A stretch of 64,000 nucleotides of DNA from Mannheimia indoligenes (GCF_036880405.1 NZ_JBAJJM010000001.1:1-64000); one strand, 5' to 3'; shown: positions 7,600 through 16,180, counted from the first letter of the stretch. The notes: generated from the sequence alone by a model not told the origin. Program-made: numbers and translations.

Positions 7600-8844
7600 T
7601 TAATTGTGCTTTATTTTCTCATTATCATAATGAATCTTCCACAACATTCTGGCATCTAAATTGGCGGAAGCAAACATTGTTAAAAAAACTGCTGCACCAA
7701 AATAGAATGCCGCTTCGCCTACCGAGAAGCTAAGAATTTGTCCGCGTTCGAGTAGCGACATCATTAGTGAAAGTACAAATAAATCAAGCATCGACCAACG
7801 TCCAACAAAGTGAACGTAGTGCAGTAATTTCATCTGTATGTGAATAGGGTGTTTCCATTTGTAGTGAATAGCAAGTAACAGGTAAAAAATAATCGTAATT
7901 TTGCTTACAGGTACGGCAATGCTTGCAATAAATACAATAGCTGCAACAGTGTAGCTACCCATTTCTATAAACAAGAGCACCCCAGACATCAATGAATCTG
8001 CGGAAACTTTTCCCGCCATTTCAGTAATTGAAATGGGGAAAATATTGGCGGGGATCATCATTATCGTTCCGGCAATTAAACACGCCCAGACACGCTGAAT
8101 TTTAATATTATCGGCAATCGATAAATTGCTCTCGCAACGAGGGCAGCGTTGTCTTCCTTTCAAATCTAAAATCGTTTCATCAAAACAGTATTCACAAGTC
8201 GGGCAGAGCGTTGGGTGGCTCGCGTGATCGAAAGGTAGCGAGTGATATTCAGGGTAAAATCGCTCCCACGCCTGTTTGGGCTCTGTTTTGATAAAAAGTA
8301 ATGTGTTTAGTACCACCACGAGCACAAATGCAATTAAATTAATATCAAATTCTAAATTGGCATAGTCTCGAATTTTAAATGCTGCAACGGCGAGAGCAAC
8401 CAGATAAACATCAAGCATTACCCACTCTTTAATTTTAGTGAGGAATATTAGTGTATAACGTGGGCGTTGGTGGATCATCCGCTGGATATGAATAGTTAAA
8501 ATCAGCAAAACAAAGGAGACAGGCATAATGACTGCACACACGAGAACCATAAATGCGGTGTAAGGGTAGCCTGTGGTTGCCATTTTCCAAATACCGTCCC
8601 ATACGGTGGCATTAATTTTTATGCCGAGTAAATCAATGCTGAGTAGTGGAAAGCCAAGTGCGAAGGGGAGCAAAATTAAAATGGCTAATGCTAAAAATGC
8701 ACTACGGCGTAAGCTCCAAGTATTGCCTTTTCGTATGACATTATTGCAAACAGGGCAGAGGAAGTCCCCTTTTTCGCTCAAAGGAACCCGTACATTTTGC
8801 CCACATTCAAGGCAAGTTTGTAGAATGATACTTTTTATCTTCAT
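7600..8844 (-). CDS. PqiA/LetA-family inner-membrane protein
   Basis: A 414-residue protein built as two repeats. Each starts with a zinc-ribbon-like pair of CxxC motifs (CLECGQ...CPVCNN near residues 14-34; CPTCEYC...CPRCESN near 218-242) followed by four hydrophobic helices. This is the paraquat-inducible protein A / YebS (LetA) fold. In E. coli such proteins sit beside an MCE-domain tunnel protein (PqiB or YebT) and help move lipids between membranes. No MCE gene is next to this one: the downstream neighbour is the convergent yccS, and upstream is the divergent ilvC. It may act with an MCE protein encoded elsewhere. The family call is firm; partner and substrate are open. Confidence 0.88.
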   Translation of the reverse strand: MKIKSIILQTCLECGQNVRVPLSEKGDFLCPVCNNVIRKGNTWSLRRSAFLALAILILLPFALGFPLLSIDLLGIKINATVWDGIWKMATTGYPYTAFMVLVCAVIMPVSFVLLILTIHIQRMIHQRPRYTLIFLTKIKEWVMLDVYLVALAVAAFKIRDYANLEFDINLIAFVLVVVLNTLLFIKTEPKQAWERFYPEYHSLPFDHASHPTLCPTCEYCFDETILDLKGRQRCPRCESNLSIADNIKIQRVWACLIAGTIMMIPANIFPISITEMAGKVSADSLMSGVLLFIEMGSYTVAAIVFIASIAVPVSKITIIFYLLLAIHYKWKHPIHIQMKLLHYVHFVGRWSMLDLFVLSLMMSLLERGQILSFSVGEAAFYFGAAVFLTMFASANLDARMLWKIHYDNEKIKHN

Positions 8845-8977
8845 TTGTTTATCTTCTATTAATTTAAGTGGTTATTTTCTACTTTATAACAGAGATTGCA
8901 AGCGGTTAAGTTTTCAAAAAGATTTTCAAACGACAGTTAGTTGCATATTTTGCAATATTAAATATTGATATTTTCAA

Positions 8978-9005
8978 TTTACGCAACAATGCTTCTGTGT
9001 ATAAT
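8978..9005 (+). promoter_or_regulatory. Likely sigma-70 promoter of ilvC
   Basis: TTTACG and a consensus TATAAT are separated by 16 bases, 43 bases before the ilvC ATG. The -10 is excellent; the -35 is weak. Confidence 0.55.
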
Positions 9006-9047
9006 CACATTAAATATCATTCATTGACTCACTATAAGGATCAAACA

Positions 9048-10529
9048 ATGTCTAACTATTTCAACACATTAAATTTACGTCAAAAATTAGACCAATTAGG
9101 TCGTTGCCGCTTTATGGATCGTAACGAATTTGCAGACGGCTGCAATTTCTTAAAAGGCAAAAAAGTGGTGATCGTAGGCTGTGGTGCTCAAGGTTTAAAC
9201 CAAGGTTTAAATATGCGTGATTCAGGTTTAGATATCGCTTACGCATTACGTGCAGAAGCGATTGCGGAAAAACGTGCTTCATTCAAACGTGCATCAGAAA
9301 ACGGTTTCGTAGTAGGCACTTACGAGCAATTAATCCCTGAAGCGGATTTAGTGATCAATTTAACCCCGGACAAACAACACTCTAAAGTGGTTGCGGATGT
9401 AATGCCGTTAATGAAACACGGTGCAGCATTCGGTTACTCACACGGTTTCAACATCGTGGAAGAAGGCGAGCAAATTCGTCCGGATATCACTGTTGTGATG
9501 ACTGCACCAAAATGTCCGGGTACAGAAGTGCGTGAAGAGTACAAACGTGGTTTCGGCGTGCCAACCTTAATCGCAGTTCACCCTGAAAACGACCCGAAAG
9601 GCGAAGGTTTAGCGATTGCTAAAGCGTGGGCAAGTGCAACCGGTGGCGACCGTGCCGGCGTGTTAGAATCTTCATTCGTGGCAGAAGTAAAATCTGACTT
9701 AATGGGTGAGCAAACTATTCTTTGCGGTATGTTACAAGCAGGCTCAATCGTGTGCTACGACAAATTAGTGGCAGAGGGTAAAGATCCGGCTTACGCAGGT
9801 AAATTGATCCAATTCGGTTGGGAAACTATCACCGAAGCGTTAAAACAAGGCGGTATCACCTTAATGATGGATCGTTTATCTAACAGTGCAAAATTACGTG
9901 CGTTCGAGCTTTCTGAGCAAATCAAAGAGAAATTAGCATTCTTATTTGAAAAACATATGGACGACATCATCAGCGGAGAGTTCTCATCAACAATGATGGC
10001 AGACTGGGCAAACGGTGATGCGAACCTATTCAAATGGCGTGAAGAAACCGGCAAAACCGCTTTCGAAAACGCACCACAAGCTGACGGTATCAAAATTTCT
10101 GAGCAAGAATATTTTGACAATGGTGTATTAATGGTGGCTATGGTGAAAGCTGGCGTGGAATTAGCGTTCGACACAATGGTTTCAGCAGGTATCTATGAAG
10201 AATCAGCGTACTACGAGTCTCTACACGAATTACCGTTAATTGCTAACACTATCGCTCGTAAACGTTTATACGAAATGAACGTGGTTATTTCAGACACGGC
10301 AGAATACGGCAACTACTTATTCTCTCACGTTGCGACACCAATTCTTGCGAAAGAAATTATCCCGAACTTAGAAAAAGGCGACTTAGGCGAACCAACCCCA
10401 GCGGTTGAAATCGACAACGTTTACTTACGTGATGTGAACGATGCTATCCGTAACCACCCAATCGAGCTAATCGGTCAAGAATTACGTGGTTATATGACAG
10501 ATATGAAACGTATTTCATCACAAGGTTAA
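9048..10529 (+). CDS. ilvC: Ketol-acid reductoisomerase (class II)
   Basis: A 493-residue enzyme that isomerises and reduces acetolactate or acetohydroxybutyrate with NADPH, the second common step of branched-chain amino acid synthesis. The Rossmann motif VVIVGCGAQGLNQGLNMRDS is near residues 36-55, and the metal-binding acidic residues lie in the helical C-terminal part (SDLMGEQTILCG). The length matches the long class II enzyme of enterics rather than the 330-residue class I form. The ATG at 9048 has an ATAAGGA ribosome site; an upstream in-frame start would add 17 non-conserved residues. No other ilv gene is adjacent. Confidence 0.96.
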   Translation: MSNYFNTLNLRQKLDQLGRCRFMDRNEFADGCNFLKGKKVVIVGCGAQGLNQGLNMRDSGLDIAYALRAEAIAEKRASFKRASENGFVVGTYEQLIPEADLVINLTPDKQHSKVVADVMPLMKHGAAFGYSHGFNIVEEGEQIRPDITVVMTAPKCPGTEVREEYKRGFGVPTLIAVHPENDPKGEGLAIAKAWASATGGDRAGVLESSFVAEVKSDLMGEQTILCGMLQAGSIVCYDKLVAEGKDPAYAGKLIQFGWETITEALKQGGITLMMDRLSNSAKLRAFELSEQIKEKLAFLFEKHMDDIISGEFSSTMMADWANGDANLFKWREETGKTAFENAPQADGIKISEQEYFDNGVLMVAMVKAGVELAFDTMVSAGIYEESAYYESLHELPLIANTIARKRLYEMNVVISDTAEYGNYLFSHVATPILAKEIIPNLEKGDLGEPTPAVEIDNVYLRDVNDAIRNHPIELIGQELRGYMTDMKRISSQG

Positions 10530-10545
10530 TTTGATGATGTGTGTA

Positions 10546-10567
10546 GGGGCAAATTGCAATTTGCCCC
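10546..10567. repeat. Perfect 22-bp palindrome downstream of ilvC
   Basis: ggggcaaattg / caatttgcccc is a perfect inverted repeat with no loop bases of its own and no T run after it. A proper terminator follows 27 bases later, so this is more likely one of the intergenic palindromic repeats. Confidence 0.6.
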
Positions 10568-10593
10568 TTGGCTAGATAGTTTGGTTATACAAC

Positions 10594-10626
10594 AAAAGCC
10601 TGTAAGTATTCCTTACAGGCTTTTTG
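10594..10626 (+). terminator. Terminator of ilvC
   Basis: The stem aaaagcctgtaa / ttacaggctttt has a 5-6 base loop and a T run on the plus strand. It may also stop purC transcription arriving from the other strand. Confidence 0.88.
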
Positions 10627-10664
10627 TTTGCAAAAAATTGACTGAATTTAACCGCTTGCGAGCT

Positions 10665-11522
10665 TTATTTTGTTAATAAATCCAACGCTTCTTGGTATTT
10701 TGCCACGGTTTTTTCAATCACATCGGTAGGTACTTTCGGTGCCGGAGCTTGTTTGTTCCAACCGCTGTTTTCCAACCAATCACGTACGAATTGTTTGTCG
10801 AAGGACGGTGGGTTTGTGCCTTCTTGGTAGGTATCAACTGACCAAAAACGGCTGGAATCCGGTGTTAATACTTCGTCCATTAAGGTTAGCGTGCCATTTT
10901 CATCTAAGCCGAATTCAAATTTGGTGTCGCAGATAATAATGCCTTTGGTGAGGGCATATTCTGCTGCCTCGGTGTAAAGTTTGAGAGCAGCATCACGCAC
11001 TTTGGCGGCAAGTTCTACACCGATTTGGCGTTCGCATTCTTCGTAGCTGATGTTGATGTCGTGATCGCCCACTTCGGCTTTGCTTGATGGAGTGAAGATC
11101 GGCTCTGGCAATTTGCTCGCCTCCACTAAACCTTCCGCTAATTTTAAGCCGCAGATCGTGCCGGTTTGTTTGTAATCTTTTAAGCCTGAGCCGGTTAAAT
11201 ATCCACGCACGATGGATTCGATTTTCACCGGCGTTAAGCGTTTGCACACTACCGCACGGTATTGGATCGCTTCAGCTTCTTCTTTTGGCAACACATCAAA
11301 TACGCTATCGCCTGTGAAGTGGTTTGGCATAATGTGTGCCAATTTGTTAAACCAGAAATTAGAAATTTGGGTCAGGATCTCACCTTTGCGTGGAATCGGA
11401 TCATCTAAAATCACATCAAATGCCGATAAGCGGTCGGTTGCCACCATTAACATTCTTTTGTCATCAATTTCGTAAAGGTCCCGTACCTTGCCTGAATAGA
11501 TTTTTTTTAAGCTGATTTGCAT
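10665..11522 (-). CDS. purC: Phosphoribosylaminoimidazole-succinocarboxamide synthase
   Basis: A 285-residue SAICAR synthetase that joins aspartate to CAIR using ATP in purine synthesis. The N-terminal nucleotide-binding motif is YSGKVRDLYEI. Both family signatures are visible: IESIVRGYLTGSGLKDY and LMDEVLTPDSSRFW. It is longer than the 237-residue E. coli enzyme and closer to the roughly 290-residue type. The ATG at 11522 has AGGA upstream; a longer in-frame extension back to a TTG is unsupported and runs through the operator. A PurR-type palindrome sits 56 bases upstream, so purine repression is likely. Confidence 0.95.
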   Translation of the reverse strand: MQISLKKIYSGKVRDLYEIDDKRMLMVATDRLSAFDVILDDPIPRKGEILTQISNFWFNKLAHIMPNHFTGDSVFDVLPKEEAEAIQYRAVVCKRLTPVKIESIVRGYLTGSGLKDYKQTGTICGLKLAEGLVEASKLPEPIFTPSSKAEVGDHDINISYEECERQIGVELAAKVRDAALKLYTEAAEYALTKGIIICDTKFEFGLDENGTLTLMDEVLTPDSSRFWSVDTYQEGTNPPSFDKQFVRDWLENSGWNKQAPAPKVPTDVIEKTVAKYQEALDLLTK

Positions 11523-11577
11523 TTTAAAATTCCTATCTAGTTTGATTTGCAAAAAATTGGAAAAATTATACCGCTTT

Positions 11578-11593
11578 ACGCAAACGTTTGCGA
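11578..11593 (-). promoter_or_regulatory. PurR-type operator upstream of purC
   Basis: ACGCAAACGTTTGCGA contains a perfect 14-bp palindrome and matches the known PurR consensus (ACGCAAACGTTTNCGT) at nearly every base. Its place just upstream of purC gives it a clear target. Confidence 0.85.
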
Positions 11594-11704
11594 TAAATTC
11601 TTCCCTTTCGTGAAAAATAAGCCGATTTTTGTAGAAAAAATGCTTGTGATTTATCAATTTTCAGAGTATCTTTTAAACCAATTCAATTTTTGGAAAACAG
11701 AACA

Positions 11705-11749
11705 ATGACATTTATGCGTAACCATCACCATCATCATTTCCCTGAATAA
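11705..11749 (+). CDS. hisL: his operon leader peptide
   Basis: A 14-residue peptide, MTFMRNHHHHHFPE, with five consecutive His codons. It lies 138 bases before hisG and just ahead of mutually exclusive stem-loops ending in a terminator. This is the classic design for transcription attenuation by charged histidyl-tRNA. The His run is shorter than the seven of E. coli. No other function is expected. Confidence 0.93.
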   Translation: MTFMRNHHHHHFPE

Positions 11750-11770
11750 TCTTTCGGGCATTTGGTGTGT

Positions 11771-11849
11771 GCGGAAGATAAGAACTTCCGAGTACGCATA
11801 AACGCAAACTAAATTTAACCCTCTCGGAAGCCGTTTCGAGAGGGTTTTT
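11771..11849 (+). promoter_or_regulatory. his attenuator: pause hairpin, antiterminator and terminator
   Basis: Three alternative pairings can be read. Segment gcggaag (11771-11777) pairs with cttccg (11785-11790) as the first hairpin. Segment cttccgag (11785-11792) is perfectly complementary to ctcggaag (11823-11830), giving an antiterminator. Segment aaccctctcg (11817-11826) pairs with cgagagggtt (11837-11846), followed by a T run, giving the terminator. With hisL just upstream, low charged tRNA-His would stall the ribosome, free the antiterminator, and allow hisGD transcription. Confidence 0.9.
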
Positions 11850-11887
11850 CTTTATATTCAAAATTCAAAAACAAGAAGGAAACAACA

Positions 11888-12787
11888 ATGACAACACAAA
11901 ATCGTTTACGCATCGCAATGCAGAAAAAAGGGCGTTTAAGCCAAGAGTGTAGCGAATTACTCAAACAGTGCGGGGTAAAAATTATTTGGAATGACCAACG
12001 CTTGATTGCCTATTCGGAAAATATGCCGATTGAAATTTTGCGTGTGCGTGATGACGATATTCCGGGCTTAGTGTTTGATGGTGTGGTCGATCTCGGCATT
12101 ATTGGCGAAAACGTGTTGGAGGAAGAAGAACTTGGGAGACTAACAGCAGGCGAGAAAGTGGAATATAAAAAACTCCGCCAGCTTGATTTTGGCGGCTGCC
12201 GTTTATCGTTAGCACTCGATCGTGATCGCAACTATAGCAGCGTTCAAGATTTAACCGATGCCGTAATTGCCACTTCCTACCCAAATTTGTTAAAACGTTA
12301 TATGAAAGAGCAAGGCGTACCGTTTAAAAGCATTCTCTTGACCGGCTCGGTGGAAGTTGCCCCAAGTGCCGGCATCGCCACCGCAATTTGCGATTTGGTT
12401 TCTTCAGGTGCAACATTAGAAGCCAACGGTTTAAAAGAGGTGGAAGTGATTTACCGCTCAACCGCTTGTTTAATTCAGCGTAAAGAGCCACTTTCTGTCG
12501 AAAAACAGGCTTTAGTGGATAGATTACTTACCCGTATTCAAGGTGTGCAGCAAGCAAGCGAATCTAAATACATTATGTTACACGCCCCGAAAGACAAATT
12601 GGAACAAATCACGGCTTTATTACCGGGGGTAGAAAACCCAACAATTCTGCCTCTTGCCAATGATCAAACCCGAGTGGCAATGCACGTTGTAAGCCAAGAA
12701 AACTTGTTCTGGGAAACAATGGAACAACTTAAAGAGATGGGGGCAAGTTCTGTGCTTGTCTTGCCTATTGAGAAAATGTTGGCGTAG
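11888..12787 (+). CDS. hisG: ATP phosphoribosyltransferase, long form
   Basis: A 299-residue enzyme that catalyses the first, feedback-controlled step of histidine synthesis (ATP plus PRPP). The N-terminal catalytic part begins with LRIAMQKKGRLSQEC, and the PRPP-binding loop is in EVAPSAGIATAICDLVSSGATLE. The C-terminal domain (about 225-299, with YIMLHAPKDKLEQITALLPG) is the histidine-binding regulatory domain, so this is the hexameric long form that needs no HisZ. An AAGAAGGA ribosome site lies upstream. It is the first structural gene after the attenuator. Confidence 0.96.
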   Translation: MTTQNRLRIAMQKKGRLSQECSELLKQCGVKIIWNDQRLIAYSENMPIEILRVRDDDIPGLVFDGVVDLGIIGENVLEEEELGRLTAGEKVEYKKLRQLDFGGCRLSLALDRDRNYSSVQDLTDAVIATSYPNLLKRYMKEQGVPFKSILLTGSVEVAPSAGIATAICDLVSSGATLEANGLKEVEVIYRSTACLIQRKEPLSVEKQALVDRLLTRIQGVQQASESKYIMLHAPKDKLEQITALLPGVENPTILPLANDQTRVAMHVVSQENLFWETMEQLKEMGASSVLVLPIEKMLA

Positions 12788-12795
12788 GATTTTAT

Positions 12796-12872
12796 GTTAC
12801 TTTCTTTGCTTGTGCAAAGAAAGTAACCAAAAAAACAATATGAGTAACCTAGTACGGCTTTACTGTACTAGG
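12796..12872. repeat. Two hairpins between hisG and hisD
   Basis: A perfect 14-bp stem with a TTGT loop (12796-12827) is followed by an 8-bp stem, cctagtac / gtactagg (12848-12872). Neither has a proper T run. They could process or stabilise the hisGD message, or weaken hisD expression. The first looks like a dispersed intergenic palindrome rather than a site specific to his. Confidence 0.6.
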
Positions 12873-12889
12873 CAAAATAAGGATTAAAT

Positions 12890-14173
12890 ATGCAAACCCT
12901 AATTTGGAATAATCTCAGCGAGTGTGAGCAAGAACAAAATCTTGCCCGTCCGGCACAGGTGATTGGCGATAGTATCAAAACAGCCGTTGAGGAAATTAAG
13001 CAAAATGTATTAGAAAATGGCGATAAAGCCTTATTCGAGCTAAGCGAAAAATTTGATAAAGTCAAACTAGATAGCCTTATTGTATCGAAAGAGAAAATTC
13101 AGCAAGCAGAAAGCCGTATTTCGCCTGAGCTTAAAAAAGCGATTCAAAATGCAAAGGCAAATATTGAGGCGTTTCACAAGGCACAGCAAAATCAAGAAGT
13201 GGATATTGAAACCCAAGCCGGTGTGCGTTGCCAAGTGATTACTCGTCCGATCAATCGAGTGGGGCTTTATATTCCGGGCGGCTCGGCACCACTTTTTTCA
13301 ACGGTTTTAATGCTTGCCATTCCGGCAAAAATTGCAGGCTGTAAGAAAATCGTGCTTTGTTCGCCTCCACCGATTGCTGATGAAATTCTTTATACCGCAA
13401 ACCTTTGTGGGGTGGAAACCATTTATGCAGTAGGTGGGGCTCAAGCCATTATTGCAATGGCAAATGGCACGGAAACGGTACAGAAAGTGGATAAAATTTT
13501 CGGACCGGGTAATAGTTTTGTAACAGAAGCTAAACGTCAAGTGGTTCAAGAAGGAACGGCAATTGATATGCCGGCAGGACCAAGTGAAGTGTTGGTGATT
13601 GCCGATGAGTTCGCTGATCCGGCTTTTGTGGCGAGCGACTTGCTTTCCCAAGCAGAACACGGTGCAGATTCACAAGTGATTTTAGTAACCCCGAGTGAAA
13701 AATTGGCTAAAGCGGTGGATGAGGAATTAGAAAAACAAGTTGCCGTTTTACCTCGTGGCGAAACGGCTCGCAAGGCGTTGGCTCATAGCCGTACGTTTAT
13801 TGCTGAAAACCTGCAACAAGCGGTCGAAATTAGCAATAAATATGCACCTGAGCATTTAATTGTGCAAACAGAAAATGCCCGCTCACTTTTGGCGGATTTA
13901 GATAATGCCGGCTCGATTTTCTTGGGGGCTTACTCGCCGGAATCTATGGGCGATTATGCCAGCGGAACTAACCACGTGCTGCCGACTTATGGTTACACCA
14001 AAACCTATTCAAGCTTAGGCTTAGCGGATTTCAGCAAGCGAATGACGGTACAAGAGCTGACCCCTGAAGGCTTTTTAGCCTTAGCGGAAACTGTAGAACA
14101 AATGGCTAGTGCCGAGTTATTGCAAGCACACAAAAATGCAGTGAGCTTGCGTGTGGCTAAATTAAAAGGTTAA
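12890..14173 (+). CDS. hisD: Histidinol dehydrogenase
   Basis: A 427-residue NAD- and zinc-dependent enzyme that oxidises histidinol to histidine, the last two steps of the pathway. The family signature DMPAGPSEVLVIADE is present near residues 224-238, SQAEHGADSQ carries conserved catalytic and metal residues, and PEHLIVQT contains the conserved Glu-His pair. It is second in the his operon and is followed at once by a terminator, so hisC, hisB, hisH, hisA, hisF and hisIE are not in this operon here. The length is usual. Confidence 0.96.
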   Translation: MQTLIWNNLSECEQEQNLARPAQVIGDSIKTAVEEIKQNVLENGDKALFELSEKFDKVKLDSLIVSKEKIQQAESRISPELKKAIQNAKANIEAFHKAQQNQEVDIETQAGVRCQVITRPINRVGLYIPGGSAPLFSTVLMLAIPAKIAGCKKIVLCSPPPIADEILYTANLCGVETIYAVGGAQAIIAMANGTETVQKVDKIFGPGNSFVTEAKRQVVQEGTAIDMPAGPSEVLVIADEFADPAFVASDLLSQAEHGADSQVILVTPSEKLAKAVDEELEKQVAVLPRGETARKALAHSRTFIAENLQQAVEISNKYAPEHLIVQTENARSLLADLDNAGSIFLGAYSPESMGDYASGTNHVLPTYGYTKTYSSLGLADFSKRMTVQELTPEGFLALAETVEQMASAELLQAHKNAVSLRVAKLKG

Positions 14174-14177
14174 GATC

Positions 14178-14210
14178 AAAATAAGCGAACTTTTGGTTCG
14201 CTTATTTTTT
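14178..14210. terminator. Bidirectional terminator between hisD and plsX
   Basis: A 13-bp stem (aaaataagcgaac / gttcgcttatttt) with a 5-base loop and A/T runs on both sides overlaps the plsX stop codon. Confidence 0.9.
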
Positions 14211-15233
14211 ATCGAGTTGATGCAATCTTTGCAGGATCTTGTTTGGAATATCGTTTTCAATTTGCTGAACTGCATAATCAATCGCATAGCTAAAGGCATT
14301 AGCATTTGCTCCGCCGTGGCTTTTGACAATCACTTTTGATAAACCGAGCAAGGTTGCTCCATTATGGCGATCAGGATTGATTTCTTGCAATTTGCGGTAG
14401 TAGCGATAGAAAATCAATTTAAGCAAGTAGCGTTTGGTGTTGCGGCAAATGTTAGAATCGGCTTTCTCTTTTTTAAATAGCGAAATAATATTCTTTGCTG
14501 CACCTTCCAATGCTTTTAGAGCGATATTGCCTGTGTAGCCATCACAAATAATTACATCGGTTAAGTAGCTGGTTAATTTATCACTTTCAATGAAACCGAT
14601 GTAGTTTAAATCTTGCCTGTTTTTTAGTTGCTGATGAACAGCTTGAATTTGTGCAGTACCTTTGTTTTCTTCTGTGCCGATATTTAACAAAGAAATGCGA
14701 GGGTAAACTAACCCTAGCATTACTTGTGCAAATAAATTGCCCATTTCTGCAAATTGTTGTAGTTGGCAATCGCTTACTTCAATATTTGCCCCTAAATCTA
14801 GCATTACTGTTGATTTCCCATTCATTGTAGGAATGAGTGAGGTAAGAGCAGGACGTTCAATATTGGGTAACGGTTCAATCAGTAGCTTTGCTAATCCCAT
14901 TAATGCCCCTGTATTTCCACCACTTACGCAACCTTGAGCCTTTCCTTCTTTAACAGCTTCAAGTGCTAAACGCATAGAGCTATTTTTACTTTGGCGGATT
15001 GCTTTAGAAAAGGGGATATCTGCATCAATAACTTGTTCGGTATGATGAAGTTGGATTTTAGGAGAATTTAGTAGAGAGTATTTTTCTAATAACGAGGTAA
15101 TTTGGCTTTCATTGCCAAATAATAAAAATGAGAGATTTGAATGTTGTGATAAGGCTTTTGCCAGAGCAGGAATAGTAACACGGGGACCGAAGTCCCCGCC
15201 CATCACATCTACTGCAAGAGTGATATCACCCAA
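14202..15233 (-). CDS. plsX: Phosphate acyltransferase PlsX
   Basis: A 343-residue peripheral membrane enzyme that makes acyl-phosphate from acyl-ACP for phospholipid synthesis. The N-terminal LAVDVMGGDFGPRVTIPAL is the family hallmark, and the GNTGALMGLAKLL and CDGYTGNIALKALEG motifs are present. The start is TTG (reading TTG-GGT-GAT); GAGGT lies 6 bases upstream and the next in-frame ATG would remove the conserved N-terminus. It ends the yceD-rpmF-plsX operon, an order conserved in gammaproteobacteria. fabH, which often follows plsX, is far away at 31.8 kb. Confidence 0.94.
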   Translation of the reverse strand: MGDITLAVDVMGGDFGPRVTIPALAKALSQHSNLSFLLFGNESQITSLLEKYSLLNSPKIQLHHTEQVIDADIPFSKAIRQSKNSSMRLALEAVKEGKAQGCVSGGNTGALMGLAKLLIEPLPNIERPALTSLIPTMNGKSTVMLDLGANIEVSDCQLQQFAEMGNLFAQVMLGLVYPRISLLNIGTEENKGTAQIQAVHQQLKNRQDLNYIGFIESDKLTSYLTDVIICDGYTGNIALKALEGAAKNIISLFKKEKADSNICRNTKRYLLKLIFYRYYRKLQEINPDRHNGATLLGLSKVIVKSHGGANANAFSYAIDYAVQQIENDIPNKILQRLHQLDKK

Positions 15234-15251
15234 GATATACCTCGAAAGGAA

Positions 15252-15422
15252 TTACTTGTTGATTACTTTACGACCACGATAGTAACCGTCTGCAGTTACG
15301 TGGTGGCGTAAGTGAGTTTCACCAGTTGTTTTATCTACTGAAACTGCTGCAGTTGTTAATGCATCGTGTGAACGACGCATATCACGACGTGAACGAGATT
15401 TCTTATTTTGTTGAACAGCCAC
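15252..15422 (-). CDS. rpmF: 50S ribosomal protein L32
   Basis: A 56-residue basic protein starting AVQQNKKSRSRRDMRRSHDA and ending in a YRGRKVINK tail, as in gammaproteobacterial L32. It starts with GTG preceded by AGGAGAAAG. It lies between yceD (16 bases upstream) and plsX (18 bases downstream), the usual operon order. This version lacks the CxxC zinc-ribbon pairs seen in some L32 proteins, which is normal for the enteric type. Confidence 0.96.
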   Translation of the reverse strand: MAVQQNKKSRSRRDMRRSHDALTTAAVSVDKTTGETHLRHHVTADGYYRGRKVINK

Positions 15423-15438
15423 GGGCTTTCTCCTAGAT

Positions 15439-15963
15439 CTAGTTTTTCTTTAAATTAGCTAATACTGCGAACGGATTTGGTTTGCTTGCCAGTTCTTCAG
15501 GCAATTCACCAAACACACGTTCACTCACGGACACTTCACAGTGTTCTTCACTATGCATCGGGACTAGAGGTAATTCAAGAATAAATTCATCTTCAATCAT
15601 ATCTAGTAAATTTACTTCACCGAACTCGTTTACTTCGATAGGTTCATAAATTTCGGGCAAGATGTCCGCCTGATCCATGTTAGACACCGGACTGAAACAA
15701 AATGAACAGTCTAGCGTGTGTGTAAACGGGTTATCACATCGTTGGCAATCAAACTCCACCTCAATTTTAGCTGTGCCTTTAATCACAGTTAAACGTTGCG
15801 GATCGACATATAACGAAAGTGTAACTTGTGCATCACTTAGCACATTACATACAGATTCACCCAAGCGTTTTAGAAGTTCACCTGAAATGTAGCCTTCATA
15901 ATCCACTCGACGCTGAGCATCTTTATATGGGTCAATCGTAAGGGGTAGTTTTACCTTTTGCAT
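15439..15963 (-). CDS. yceD: Large rRNA subunit accumulation protein YceD (DUF177)
   Basis: A 174-residue acidic protein. The family core includes CQRCDNPFTHTLDCSFCFSP near residues 85-104, with paired cysteines, and EVNLLDMIEDEFILELPLVPMH further on. YceD is needed for normal 23S rRNA accumulation; the mechanism is unclear. Position directly before rpmF is conserved across gammaproteobacteria and supports the call. It is the first gene of yceD-rpmF-plsX. Confidence 0.92.
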   Translation of the reverse strand: MQKVKLPLTIDPYKDAQRRVDYEGYISGELLKRLGESVCNVLSDAQVTLSLYVDPQRLTVIKGTAKIEVEFDCQRCDNPFTHTLDCSFCFSPVSNMDQADILPEIYEPIEVNEFGEVNLLDMIEDEFILELPLVPMHSEEHCEVSVSERVFGELPEELASKPNPFAVLANLKKN

Positions 15964-16180
15964 AGGGTGTGCATATTACAGATAGAAAGCAAATTAGTCA
16001 AAGGAAAATTATTTTTTGATGCAGAATATTAGCTGAAATTGAGAGGATTTTTTGACTTAACATAAAAAGCTATGGTATTTAGGGATAATTTTTCATCTAG
16101 CTATCGCAAAAACTAGCTAAAAAGGCGACTTTTGATTAAAATTCTGAAAGTTATTATTATTTGACGAGATTCGAGAAAAT

